From assembly GCA_002503205.1 (NCBI GenBank), contig DARE01000009.1, positions 8,210 through 22,294 of the forward strand: a DNA stretch of 14,085 nucleotides, in the 5' to 3' direction. Below are positions 1 through 7,417 of the stretch, piece by piece. Position 1 is the stretch's first letter. The number at the start of each line of letters is the position of its first letter. The translations under genes and the position numbers were made by a program. Source of the stretch: Thermoplasmatales archaeon UBA447. Lineage in GTDB: Archaea > Thermoplasmatota > Thermoplasmata > Thermoplasmatales > Thermoplasmataceae. The notes under the pieces were generated by a model. It did no database searches. It worked only from the letters and a program-made list of their open reading frames with translations, and had not been told where the DNA came from.

Positions 1-21
1 AATTCAATTTCAATGGTCTTT

Positions 22-36
22 AAGGAGGATAGTGAT
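22..36 (+). promoter_or_regulatory. Ribosome binding site of msrA
   Basis: A purine-rich AAGGAGGATAGTGAT stretch contains GGAGG and, offset, GTGAT, both complementary to parts of the archaeal 16S rRNA tail. It supports translation from ATG 41 more than from GTG 32, and suggests that msrA is not read from a leaderless transcript. Confidence 0.6.
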
Positions 37-40
37 TGAT

Positions 41-583
41 ATGGCAGGAAAAATAGAGGAGATATATCTTGGCGGTGGCTGTTTCTGGTGCACTGAAGCA
101 GTTTTCCAGGAGGTAACTGGCGTTACGGAAGTGGACAGCGGATATTCGGGCGGTTCGGTAGAGAACCCCTCATATGAGGAAGTCTGTTCAGGCAGGACGG
201 GACATGCGGAGGTAGTAAGGATAAGATTCGATCCTGATATCATAACCTTGAGGGAGGTTCTAGAAATTTTCTTTGACACACATGATCCCACTACATTGAA
301 CAGGCAGGGCCATGACGTTGGCGAGCAATACAGATCCGTTATATTTTATGTGGATAACAATCAGAGGGAAGTTGCCCAGTCCATGATTAGGGAACTGACT
401 GAGAGCAAAAAGTTCCGGAAGCCCATAGTAACTGCTCTTGAACCTTTCAAAAACTTCTATTCCTCTGAATCCTACCACAAGAATTATTACAGGGAAAATG
501 AATATGCACCGTACTGCACATTTGTTATATCGCCGAAACTTGAAAAATTCAGAAAATCAAAGCCAATGCTTCTAAAACGTTAA
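41..583 (+). CDS. msrA: Peptide-methionine (S)-S-oxide reductase MsrA
   Basis: Reduces the S-epimer of methionine sulfoxide, free or in proteins, in the cytoplasm, repairing oxidative damage. The 180-residue product carries the family signature GGGCFWCTEA at residues 11-20, with catalytic Cys14 and a nearby Cys17. It also has the conserved block HDPTTLNRQGHDVGEQYRS (81-99) and the usual C-terminal YCTFVISPKLEKFR region; Cys49 and Cys159 are further cysteines that could help resolve the disulfide. Length is normal for a single-domain MsrA, and no MsrB domain is fused. I chose ATG at 41 over the in-frame GTG at 32. AGTGAT at 31-36 fits the 3' part of a GGAGGTGAT ribosome site with a 4-base spacer to ATG 41, whereas GTG 32 would sit only 3 bases after GGAGG. 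A ribosome site without a clear TATA box hints that it may follow another gene off the left edge. Identity is secure; the start is less so. Confidence 0.95.
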   Translation: MAGKIEEIYLGGGCFWCTEAVFQEVTGVTEVDSGYSGGSVENPSYEEVCSGRTGHAEVVRIRFDPDIITLREVLEIFFDTHDPTTLNRQGHDVGEQYRSVIFYVDNNQREVAQSMIRELTESKKFRKPIVTALEPFKNFYSSESYHKNYYRENEYAPYCTFVISPKLEKFRKSKPMLLKR

Positions 584-610
584 TCAGTGCAAAAGACCGG
601 GAAGAGACAA

Positions 611-618
611 ATTTAAAG
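611..618 (+). promoter_or_regulatory. Candidate TATA box of the FAD oxidoreductase gene
   Basis: ATTTAAAG lies about 35 bases before the ATG at 650. That is ten bases farther than the other promoters here, so the transcript would carry a leader of about 10 bases. Confidence 0.45.
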
Positions 619-649
619 CATCCTCCCATATTTCCATCAAGATATCCAG

Positions 650-1690
650 ATGAGTTTTGACTATGATGCAGTGATAGTTGGTGCAGGAACCTCCGGTCTT
701 TCAGCAGGTGCTGCACTTGAAAAGGCAGGAAAAAAATACATCATACTTGACAAGAAACAGGAGATAGGTCTTCCTGTCAGGTCTACAGGTGCAGTGTCCC
801 TGGAATGGGTAAACAGGATAGGGATGCCAACTGATCCATCAATAGTCGCTTCCGGAATCAAGGCAATGAGTTTCCGCACGGATAAAGGAAAGCACATAGA
901 TATGAGATTTGACAGAAATGTTGGCCTCGTCTATGATTTCACCAGATACGAAAAATTTCTATCCAGCAGTTTCGCGGGAAAACTGAACATAAAAATGAAT
1001 ACGCGTGTATCTGGAATAAGCGGAAATACAGTGTCCACAGACAGTGGTGATTATACAGGAAAGTATATAATAATGGCAGCTGGGCCGCAATCATCTTTTG
1101 GGCAGAAACTTGACAGGAAAAGCGTGCTTGTTGCTTATGAGGAAACACGAAAACTTCCAGCAAGGGATGATTTCCAGATGATACTCTGGTTCAGTGATAT
1201 GGCTCCTGGAGGTTATTTCTGGGATTTTGCTGACACAGAAGCGACGAGAAAGATAGGCGTATGTTATTATCCAGTATCCGGGGAAGCACCCAGAGAGGTT
1301 CTAAAGAAGTTCACTGAAAAATTTCCTGAACTGGCCGGGGATGTGGCCCATACAATGGCACACCAGATACCGCTTGCAAGCCCTTCTAAGAAGGTAACAG
1401 AAGGAAATGTAATGTACACTGGGGACATGGTAAATGCTGTCCTGAATACAACTGCTGGCGGCCTTCAGGGTGCATTCTGGTCAGGGAAATCAGCAGGTGA
1501 GGCTGTTGCAGCAGATAATCCATCCTATTACCAGAAAATTTGGGATTCGGAAATCAGACCCTGGCTTCTTAGACATCACAATCTTCACAGAAAAATTCAC
1601 AGCAATGGGTCCAGGTCAGTTGGAAGATACATAAGCCTGGCAAAGATCATGCCAAAGTCCATGCAGAAAAAAATATTCGGTGGGCTTTAA
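650..1690 (+). CDS. Geranylgeranyl-reductase-family FAD-dependent oxidoreductase
   Basis: A 346-residue flavoprotein. The N-terminal Rossmann FAD site is VIVGAGTSG (8-16), followed by an acidic end of beta-2 at Asp34. EIGLPVRSTG (38-47) corresponds to the conserved EIGxPVRCG stretch of archaeal geranylgeranyl reductases. PGGYFWDF in the middle resembles their PxGYxW motif, and a GD...AGGLQGAFWSGKSAGEA segment near the C-terminus matches the second FAD-contact region. The family saturates isoprenoid chains of archaeal lipids or quinones at the membrane. This member is shorter than the roughly 400-residue characterised enzymes, and Ser-Thr replaces the family's Cys-Gly after PVR, so its substrate may differ. 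It stops 4 bases from the convergent MFS gene. Family confidence is high; substrate is unknown. Confidence 0.8.
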   Translation: MSFDYDAVIVGAGTSGLSAGAALEKAGKKYIILDKKQEIGLPVRSTGAVSLEWVNRIGMPTDPSIVASGIKAMSFRTDKGKHIDMRFDRNVGLVYDFTRYEKFLSSSFAGKLNIKMNTRVSGISGNTVSTDSGDYTGKYIIMAAGPQSSFGQKLDRKSVLVAYEETRKLPARDDFQMILWFSDMAPGGYFWDFADTEATRKIGVCYYPVSGEAPREVLKKFTEKFPELAGDVAHTMAHQIPLASPSKKVTEGNVMYTGDMVNAVLNTTAGGLQGAFWSGKSAGEAVAADNPSYYQKIWDSEIRPWLLRHHNLHRKIHSNGSRSVGRYISLAKIMPKSMQKKIFGGL

Positions 1691-1694
1691 AACT

Positions 1695-2849
1695 CTAGCG
1701 TGGGGATGTCTGCCTGGTGTGTGCAATCCCCTTTGCTGAGAGCACTGGAATTGTGGCTATGGCAAATATTCCAAGGAATATCCATGTCCACATGAAGGCG
1801 AATCCATCAAGAAGGCCAGCTATTGCAGCTATCAGAGATCCTAATCCAATCTGTATTGAATTTATAACCCCAACTGAGAGTGCAAGATATTCCTTTTCCT
1901 TTTCAAAGCTTGCCACAACAGCATATTCAAGTGATATCACAAGAGTGGCGGCGAGCCCCACAAAGATAAGTATAAACCAGTAGGACAGGTGTGGGGAAAA
2001 TGGAAGCATTATTATCACAATGCCAGCAATTGCGGAGAATATTCCTGCCTTTATTATCACTCTCCCCCTCCTGAAGAATGGCACCAGGAGGCCACCTGCA
2101 ATTCCAGAAAGCGGGATGATGCCTCCAAGCACTGATGCAGTTCCTGTTCCTATACCCACAGTTTCTGCAAAACTTTTGAAATACTCGGGAACACTGTAAT
2201 TCATTGCCCAGAGTCCTAGGAAGCCTATCCCGATAATCCAGATGTATGGGGAAAGCAGCCTTTCCCTTATTGCTGCCCCATCCATATGGAATTTTATCCC
2301 TCTGGGTTTGACCTCGTACTGCATGAACAGTGTTGCTGCAAGGAGCAGCAGTGCAGAAATCAGGAAATCATTCCTCCATCCTAAGTAAACCACAACAGGG
2401 GAAAAAGCGATTATTCCAGCAGTCGCGCCTAAGTTGTAGGAAGCATTGTAGTATCCAATCAGGGAAGCAGTTTTTCCTGGTGATATGCCTCCAAGGATTG
2501 CGATTGCAGTGCTGAAGAAGAATGCTGCACCAATTCCAGTTATAAATCGGGAGGAAAGAAATACGGCAAAGTCAGGGGAAACCCAGGAAAGAAGAGATCC
2601 TCCCACCATCACATACAGGCCGATCATTGCTGTGTTCCTGGCTCCTATCCTGGCCGATATTATGCCTGCAGGAATCTGAAAAATGCCTGCACCTACCAGA
2701 AAGAGGGCCAGAGCAATTCCCATAAGTGAAAAATTAACATCGAAGGTTTTCGAGATGGCAATAAGCGCTGGCGAGATATTGAACCACATAACAGAATAAA
2801 ATAGCCTGGAAACAAGTATCGAACTGACCCCCAGGTTATCCTTCTTCAT
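1695..2849 (-). CDS. Major facilitator superfamily transporter
   Basis: A 384-residue, very hydrophobic protein with about 12 predicted membrane segments in two halves and the MFS fold pattern. The loop after the second helix, reading SARIGARNT, is a degenerate form of the MFS motif A (G-x-x-x-D-R-x-G-R-R). An arginine-containing GGISPGKTASLIGYYNASYNLG stretch, here split across 135-156, resembles the motif C region of exporters and sugar or acid importers. Nothing in the sequence fixes the substrate. Start ATG 2849 is supported by a TATA-like box about 25 bases upstream, implying a leaderless transcript. The gene is divergent from the RPA operon and convergent with the flavoprotein, with only 4 bases between stops, so it is probably a single-gene transcript. 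A metabolite/H+ symporter or an efflux pump are equally possible. Confidence 0.85.
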   Translation of the reverse strand: MKKDNLGVSSILVSRLFYSVMWFNISPALIAISKTFDVNFSLMGIALALFLVGAGIFQIPAGIISARIGARNTAMIGLYVMVGGSLLSWVSPDFAVFLSSRFITGIGAAFFFSTAIAILGGISPGKTASLIGYYNASYNLGATAGIIAFSPVVVYLGWRNDFLISALLLLAATLFMQYEVKPRGIKFHMDGAAIRERLLSPYIWIIGIGFLGLWAMNYSVPEYFKSFAETVGIGTGTASVLGGIIPLSGIAGGLLVPFFRRGRVIIKAGIFSAIAGIVIIMLPFSPHLSYWFILIFVGLAATLVISLEYAVVASFEKEKEYLALSVGVINSIQIGLGSLIAAIAGLLDGFAFMWTWIFLGIFAIATIPVLSAKGIAHTRQTSPR

Positions 2850-2870
2850 TTCCCATGTGAATTACAGACT

Positions 2871-2878
2871 ATATTTAA
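2871..2878 (-). promoter_or_regulatory. TATA box of the MFS transporter gene
   Basis: On the minus strand the box reads TTAAATAT, centred about 25.5 bases before the ATG at 2849. This spacing implies transcription starts at or next to the start codon. The 6-base inverted repeat CATGTG (2854-2859) / CACATG (2879-2884) flanks it. Confidence 0.65.
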
Positions 2879-2920
2879 CACATGATCATGGCTGTTTGTG
2901 ACAAGTTTAAGCTGCAAAGA

Positions 2921-2928
2921 ATTTATTA
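2921..2928 (+). promoter_or_regulatory. TATA box of the RPA operon
   Basis: ATTTATTA is centred 25.5 bases before the ATG at 2950, which fits a leaderless transcript for the first gene of the three-gene operon. Confidence 0.65.
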
Positions 2929-2949
2929 CGTTTCTAAACATAATTAATA

Positions 2950-3561
2950 ATGGCAGCCAGCAGAAAGGAGATCCTAAGCTGGGTTGCTAAGGGCAACGAA
3001 GATGCCAGCAACCTCGTTGATCTCCCATGGAAGATCACTGAAACAGATAATGTTGTGATACTGCAGAATGATCAGGTTCCTTTCTCAATCTTCCTTACAT
3101 TTGGAGAGGCAATAATGAGAATGCATCTGAGGAGCGGCATCGAAACAGCAGTTCTTGAGAATCAGCCAAGACTGTCAATTTACAGGACACTTCTCCTGCT
3201 TAACAGGCAGCTGGACCTTGTAAAATTCATGCTTGAGGGTATGAATGAAGAGGTTGTTGCCAGGGTTGATCTGGAACTGGTGAATCTGAGCAAGGAAGAA
3301 TTCAACGATGGGATGAATACACTTCTCTCCTCCATATATCTAATGGTGAGGGCCCTAAAATTGGAGGATCAGTTCCGGGAGGGAATAACTCAGAGGATGA
3401 TAATGATGGTACAGGACATGATAAGGCAGGGAAAGACGAGAGAGGATATCCTTGCGTTTCTAACAGACAGGATAGGGCTTCCTAAGGATCAGGCTGAACA
3501 GGTCCTTAAGGAGATGATAGGTAGTGCGGATGATTCAAAGATAGGGGGTTTATACGGATGA
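2950..3561 (+). CDS. YbjN-like protein, first gene of the RPA operon
   Basis: A 203-residue soluble protein of unknown job. Residues about 1-137 show the alternating pattern of the YbjN / type III secretion chaperone-like fold: a central LLLLNRQLDLVKFMLEG segment (81-97), a strand-rich VVARVDLELVNLSKEEF stretch (102-118), then a long helix LLSSIYLMVRALKLEDQ (125-141). After a break, residues 142-190 are charged and helical (ITQRMIMMVQDMIRQGKTRED, then GLPKDQAEQVLKEMI), resembling a small helical or UBA-like module. Its stop overlaps the RPA start by 4 bases (ATGA), so the two are translationally coupled and probably work together. The YbjN assignment comes from pattern recognition, not from catalytic residues. 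A chaperone or adaptor role for RPA is only inference from position. No membrane segment or signal peptide is seen. Confidence 0.6.
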   Translation: MAASRKEILSWVAKGNEDASNLVDLPWKITETDNVVILQNDQVPFSIFLTFGEAIMRMHLRSGIETAVLENQPRLSIYRTLLLLNRQLDLVKFMLEGMNEEVVARVDLELVNLSKEEFNDGMNTLLSSIYLMVRALKLEDQFREGITQRMIMMVQDMIRQGKTREDILAFLTDRIGLPKDQAEQVLKEMIGSADDSKIGGLYG

Positions 3562-4658
3562 TGGGGAGCGAGAAGACATACGAGATAGGAGACCTGAAAG
3601 AACCGATGCAGAACATAAACATAAAAGGGAAGATAGTAAATATAAACCTTCGAAAAGTATCCAATGAAAGAGGGGAATCCGTCTATCATTACGGAATAAT
3701 CGGTGACAGAACTGGCACTATACCTTTTACCGCCTGGAGCCTTTCCTCTTCCCTGAAGCAGGGGGATGTGGTTGCCATAAGAAACTGTTCAACCAGAGAC
3801 TTCAAAGGGAGCATCAGGCTGTACCTTGATTCCTCTTCGGCAGTAAAGCTCCTTCCGGGAGAAGACATGGAAGTCCACAGGAGTTCCGCATCGCTTAAGA
3901 TCGGGCAGTTATCCAGAAGCACCCCATACGTTTCGGTAAGGGGGAAAATCGGGAAGGTATACGAAAGGGAATTCGAGAAAGATGGAAAGAAGACCACCAT
4001 ATATTCCACAAGCATAGAGGATGAGACCGGCAGAATAAGGCTCTCCTCATTCGGCAAGCCGCTTGAAGAAGGATCTGAGATCGAGATACAGGGTGCCAGA
4101 CTATCGGAATATAATGGCTCTCTGAGAATATCCGTGAATGAGAATTCTCAGGTGTCAAAGGTAAAGCTTGGGTTAAAAATAGGGGAAAGGTACCATGACA
4201 TCGGAACAATTTCATCTCCCGTTGGCGGCATCAGCATAAGAGCTGTGTGCATTTCAATGGGGGAAAAGAGTGGCCTTATTTACAGGTGTTCTGAGTGCAA
4301 CAAAAAGGTTGACGAGATTAGGTGCAATGATCACCCTGATGCCCCAATAAAGTACGATATTTTTGCCTATTTCACTATGGATGATGGGACAGGCACAATT
4401 CAGGCAAGTGCAGGATCAAGGGCGATGCTTGAGATACTTGGCATAAAGGAGGAGGAATTCACTCCGCAGAACAGAGCTATAAACAAAAACATGATAAGGG
4501 ATCGCATACACGAGAAGATGCTTGGGCGCGCATTCAAAATCTCCGGGGATGTAAGGGAGCAAAATGTTGGCTTATCCCTGAGGGGATTCAGCATCTCACA
4601 GATTTCAGATCAGGATATATCTGCAATGACCCTGGAACAGGAGGCTGATTTCCAGTGA
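3558..4658 (+). CDS. rpa: Replication protein A (single-stranded DNA-binding protein)
   Basis: Coats and protects single-stranded DNA during replication, recombination and repair. The 366-residue chain reads as three OB folds: about 7-100, 113-203 and 208-350. The first two carry the OB pattern of a strand ending in D-x-T-G-x-I plus a following strand (DRTGTIPFTAW 50-60; DETGRIRLSSFG 155-166). The third contains a zinc-binding insert with Cys244, Cys247, Cys256 and His259 (C-x2-C-x8-C-x2-H), as in RPA41/RPA70-type subunits. The start overlaps the YbjN-like gene by 4 bases (ATGA); GGGGGT at 3544-3549 could serve as ribosome site, and a second ATG at 3561 is possible. The C-terminal stop overlaps the start of the RPA-associated protein, so all three are coupled. 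RPA identity is secure. Confidence 0.93.
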   Translation: MMGSEKTYEIGDLKEPMQNINIKGKIVNINLRKVSNERGESVYHYGIIGDRTGTIPFTAWSLSSSLKQGDVVAIRNCSTRDFKGSIRLYLDSSSAVKLLPGEDMEVHRSSASLKIGQLSRSTPYVSVRGKIGKVYEREFEKDGKKTTIYSTSIEDETGRIRLSSFGKPLEEGSEIEIQGARLSEYNGSLRISVNENSQVSKVKLGLKIGERYHDIGTISSPVGGISIRAVCISMGEKSGLIYRCSECNKKVDEIRCNDHPDAPIKYDIFAYFTMDDGTGTIQASAGSRAMLEILGIKEEEFTPQNRAINKNMIRDRIHEKMLGRAFKISGDVREQNVGLSLRGFSISQISDQDISAMTLEQEADFQ

Positions 4659-5467
4659 TGGCAAGGAAAAGGGAATTCAGTTACTGGATCAGCGCACGAG
4701 AGCTCAGAGAGACAAAAATTCAGGATGAAACAGAGGAAAATGGAAAGAAAAGGTCATATGTCATAACTCCGCTTGGAACCAGGGCACGAAGGATAGTTTT
4801 CTGCGGTGTGATGTCCCAGAAAAACCAGGAGGAAAATATGACAAGGGCAACAATAAATGACGGTTCCTCCAATTTTTATGTCACTGCATTTTCCAATGAA
4901 TATGGGATGGACGTGAAAAATTCACTGGACTCAATAGAACCAGGTTCAGAGGTCTTTGTCATGGGGAGGGTCAACACTTATTCAAACAACGATCGCCTTT
5001 ATGTCAATGTTAATCCGGAAACAGTGAGCCTCACAGATTCAGAGACAAGAAAATTCTGGCTGGCAAGAGTGCGTTATCTTGCCAGAAGGAAGATGCTGGC
5101 GGTTACACAGGCGAGAAAGAACCCTTCTGCAGAGGACCTGATCAGTAAAGGCTATACCAGAGAGGAGGCAGAATCCGCTTTGAGATCAGTCCAGCACTAT
5201 CCAGATTTTGATCTGTCACAGCTTCAGGAAGCCGTATCCGCGGATAGCATCCCAGAAACGGGGAGCAAGGATAGCGAAAACAGGAACTTTGTGCTGGACT
5301 ATATCCGCAATAACGACACGGACGGGATGGGATGCAGATATGATGATCTTGTTGCAGCGGCTTCGAACATCGGACTTCAGCAGGGAGATCTGGATGAACT
5401 TCTGAACACGCTGGGTTCGGATGGGGAGATATTTGAGGTATCCTTGAAGAGGTACAAGATCATCTGA
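4655..5467 (+). CDS. rpap: RPA-associated protein (COG3390 type)
   Basis: Partner of archaeal RPA; the haloarchaeal homologues are encoded beside and work with their RPA. The 270-residue protein has an N-terminal OB fold at about 40-125, with VFCGVMSQKNQ, a TINDGSSNFYVTAF strand and GSEVFVMGRVN. A basic helical stretch follows (RKFWLARVRYLARRKM), then a helix-rich linker resembling UBA-type sequence (AEDLISKGYTREEAESAL), and a C-terminal winged-helix-like domain from about 205 (NRNFVLDYIRNND...YDDLVAAAS...LDELLNTLGSDGEIFEV). It starts at GTG 4655, overlapping the RPA stop by four bases (GTGA), with AGGAGG at 4639-4644; ATG 4658 is an alternative start. Its 3' end overlaps the convergent GNAT gene by 8 bases. 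The family call is confident; the biochemical role is less defined than that of RPA. Confidence 0.85.
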   Translation: MMARKREFSYWISARELRETKIQDETEENGKKRSYVITPLGTRARRIVFCGVMSQKNQEENMTRATINDGSSNFYVTAFSNEYGMDVKNSLDSIEPGSEVFVMGRVNTYSNNDRLYVNVNPETVSLTDSETRKFWLARVRYLARRKMLAVTQARKNPSAEDLISKGYTREEAESALRSVQHYPDFDLSQLQEAVSADSIPETGSKDSENRNFVLDYIRNNDTDGMGCRYDDLVAAASNIGLQQGDLDELLNTLGSDGEIFEVSLKRYKII

Positions 5468-6251
5468 CAGGGAATATGCCTTCGTGAGGGGGAGGCGCCA
5501 TCTCTGTGTTGTGCCTTACAGTATAGGCGCAGTCCTGCCTCTGGAATCCTGTAAGGACATACCCTGACCTGAATATTTTTCTGAATGTTTCTCTGTAATT
5601 TATTCTCAAATTAAGGGCTTTCTCAGGAGCCTCTCTCTTTATTTTTAGAAAATCATCCGGGATTCTGAGGAGAAAAGGAGATTTTGAATCGATTAACGAG
5701 ATCATCCTTTCCTCATCCCCTGGAGAAATAATATCTTCCGGAACAGTGCCCGGGGATTGTTTCTCCTTTATCCACCATTCGCACACAACCCTGTCTGTGG
5801 GGTTGCCTCTGTTCAGGCTATCATCCATGTTGCCATAGAAATTTGGTATGTAGGATCTGGCTATTCCTCCAAGTTTTCCAATATTCAGGTTGGCATTAAG
5901 TGCCATCAGGGGATCGAATGTCCAGCATATAAGGTCATATCCCTGCTTTATAGCCCACTCCTTCTGTCTAAGTTTCAGCTGCTGCCCTATGCCAGCGTAT
6001 TTTCTGTCCTGAATAACACCGGTCATATGGGAGTAAAGATAGCTGTGGTTTCCGAATCTGGCAGGAAAACTGAAAGACATCCCTATTGATTGTCCCTTAT
6101 CCTTTGCAAGGAGAACAAGACCACCATGAAATCTCATTGCCGCTACAGTATCCTTAACAATCTGAGCCATTTCAGTCATTCCCCAGGCAGATCTGATAAC
6201 AGGTACAATTTCTCCAATTTCATCAGGGTCTTCAACAGGGACTATCTCCAT
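5460..6251 (-). CDS. COG3375-type GNAT-fold N-acyltransferase
   Basis: A 263-residue predicted acyl-CoA-dependent N-acyltransferase. Residues 73-104 form the GNAT core: the SHMTGVI strand, then the pyrophosphate-binding loop RKYAGIGQQLK (83-93, glycines 87 and 89). It continues with the COG3375 hallmark WTFDPL (110-115), a NANLNIGKLGGIAR block (119-132), NFYGNM and PTDR (151-154). The gene is divergent from an N-succinylamino acid racemase-type enzyme across 79 bases. In some bacteria a GNAT succinyltransferase is encoded with that racemase and supplies the N-succinyl-D-amino acid it inverts, so an amino-acid N-acyltransferase is the best inference here. The acyl donor and acceptor are not visible in the sequence. 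ATG 6251 has a TATA box about 25 bases upstream on its strand. Confidence 0.8.
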   Translation of the reverse strand: MEIVPVEDPDEIGEIVPVIRSAWGMTEMAQIVKDTVAAMRFHGGLVLLAKDKGQSIGMSFSFPARFGNHSYLYSHMTGVIQDRKYAGIGQQLKLRQKEWAIKQGYDLICWTFDPLMALNANLNIGKLGGIARSYIPNFYGNMDDSLNRGNPTDRVVCEWWIKEKQSPGTVPEDIISPGDEERMISLIDSKSPFLLRIPDDFLKIKREAPEKALNLRINYRETFRKIFRSGYVLTGFQRQDCAYTVRHNTEMAPPPHEGIFPVR

Positions 6252-6272
6252 AGTCAGTAATGGTTGTCAGGA

Positions 6273-6280
6273 ATAAATAT
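6273..6280 (-). promoter_or_regulatory. TATA box of the GNAT gene
   Basis: On the minus strand it reads ATATTTAT, centred about 25.5 bases before the ATG at 6251, implying a leaderless transcript. It lies back-to-back with the racemase promoter in a 79-base divergent region. Confidence 0.65.
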
Positions 6281-6301
6281 CTCTTTGAAAGTATGAAAAC
6301 A

Positions 6302-6309
6302 CATTTAAC
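6302..6309 (+). promoter_or_regulatory. TATA box of the racemase-type gene
   Basis: CATTTAAC is centred 25.5 bases before ATG 6331. This is the main reason to prefer that start over the in-frame TTG at 6322. Confidence 0.65.
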
Positions 6310-6330
6310 CTAATTCATATATTGTTTCAT

Positions 6331-7416
6331 ATGAAACTACAGATGAGACTGGTCACCATGCCAATGGTCACTCCTTTCGAGACGAGCTTCGGAAGAGAGA
6401 CCCACAGAAATGCCCTGATATTCAACCTTGAACATGATGGAATATCGGCTTATTCCGAATGCGTTACGGACAGGGATCCACATTACAGTTATGAGGACAA
6501 TACAACTGCGTCCCACATAATATCTGATTACCTTGCATCAAGAGTAAAGGGCCTTCCAGAACCTTCAGAATTCATTGAATCAGTGGTTGATGTGAAGGGG
6601 CACAACATGGCCAAGGCTGCAATGGAGATGCTTCTCTGGGATTACCATTCAAGGGCTGGAAACATTCCACTGCACAGAGCGCTGGGAAAATCAAGGGGTT
6701 ATGCAATGGTTGGGGTTTCTATAGGAATGGATTCTGTGGAAAACGTTGCAAAGCGTGCGGCTGATGCAAAAAACTCCGGATATATGAGAGTCAAGATAAA
6801 GATAAAAAAAGGGCGGGAGAGGGAACTTGTCTCCAGGGTAAGATCTGCCATTGGGGATTTTCCCATGAGTGTCGACGCTAACACGGATTACCGAATAAGT
6901 GACCTGGAAACACTGAAGTCACTTGATGAATTTGGCCTTGTGTACATGGAGCAGCCGCTTGAACATACGGATATCGTGGATCATGCCTATCTGGCTAAAA
7001 ATATCCGAACACCAGTATGCCTGGACGAATCTATACTTTCAGAGGAGGATGCAAGAAAGGCCATAGATATTGGCGCATGCAAGGTCATTAACATAAAACC
7101 CGGCAGAGTCGGCGGCCTTACAGAATCTGTGAGAATTGCAAAAAAGGCAAGGGAAAAGGGTTGCCATGTTTGGGTAGGGGGCATGCTGGAGACAGGTATT
7201 GGAAGGGCGTTCAATGTTGCAATGGCTTCCAATGGCCTTATTGATTACCCCGGCGATACTTCTCCCAATTCACGCTATTTCAACAGGGATATTGTCAGGA
7301 ACCCATTCAAAATGGAAGGGGGAAAGATAAAGCCCAATGACAATCCTGGAACAGGTGTGGATGTGGACAGGGAAGAGCTGGAAAAAGTAACTGTCTGGAA
7401 AAAGGATCTGCTTTAG
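6331..7416 (+). CDS. Enolase-superfamily N-succinylamino acid racemase / o-succinylbenzoate synthase
   Basis: A 361-residue muconate-lactonizing-subgroup enzyme of the enolase superfamily. The capping domain is about 1-120 and the barrel follows. Catalytic residues are all in place: K-x-K at Lys155/Lys157, metal ligands Asp182 (VDANTD), Glu207 (MEQPLE) and Asp232 (LDES), and the opposing Lys256 (NIKPGRVGG). The segment VWVGGMLETGIGRAFNVAMA (280-299), followed by PGDTSPNSRYF (307-317), is characteristic of the NSAR/OSBS subfamily rather than dipeptide epimerases. Such enzymes racemise N-acylamino acids, make o-succinylbenzoate for menaquinone, or do both. The divergent GNAT neighbour favours the N-acylamino acid role; no other men genes and no M20 deacylase lie in the window. 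ATG 6331 is chosen because of the TATA spacing; TTG 6322 would add 3 residues. The stop is 1 base from the convergent gcvPB stop. Confidence 0.88.
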   Translation: MKLQMRLVTMPMVTPFETSFGRETHRNALIFNLEHDGISAYSECVTDRDPHYSYEDNTTASHIISDYLASRVKGLPEPSEFIESVVDVKGHNMAKAAMEMLLWDYHSRAGNIPLHRALGKSRGYAMVGVSIGMDSVENVAKRAADAKNSGYMRVKIKIKKGRERELVSRVRSAIGDFPMSVDANTDYRISDLETLKSLDEFGLVYMEQPLEHTDIVDHAYLAKNIRTPVCLDESILSEEDARKAIDIGACKVINIKPGRVGGLTESVRIAKKAREKGCHVWVGGMLETGIGRAFNVAMASNGLIDYPGDTSPNSRYFNRDIVRNPFKMEGGKIKPNDNPGTGVDVDREELEKVTVWKKDLL

Positions 7417-7417
7417 G

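Noticed and set aside
3689..4215. Long open frames on the minus strand inside rpa
   Set aside because: They lie wholly within a well-supported gene, lack recognisable motifs, and have no promoter or ribosome site of their own.
6331..7416. Dipeptide epimerase or muconate cycloisomerase
   Set aside because: The GGMLETGIGRAFN and PGDTS signatures belong to the NSAR/OSBS group.
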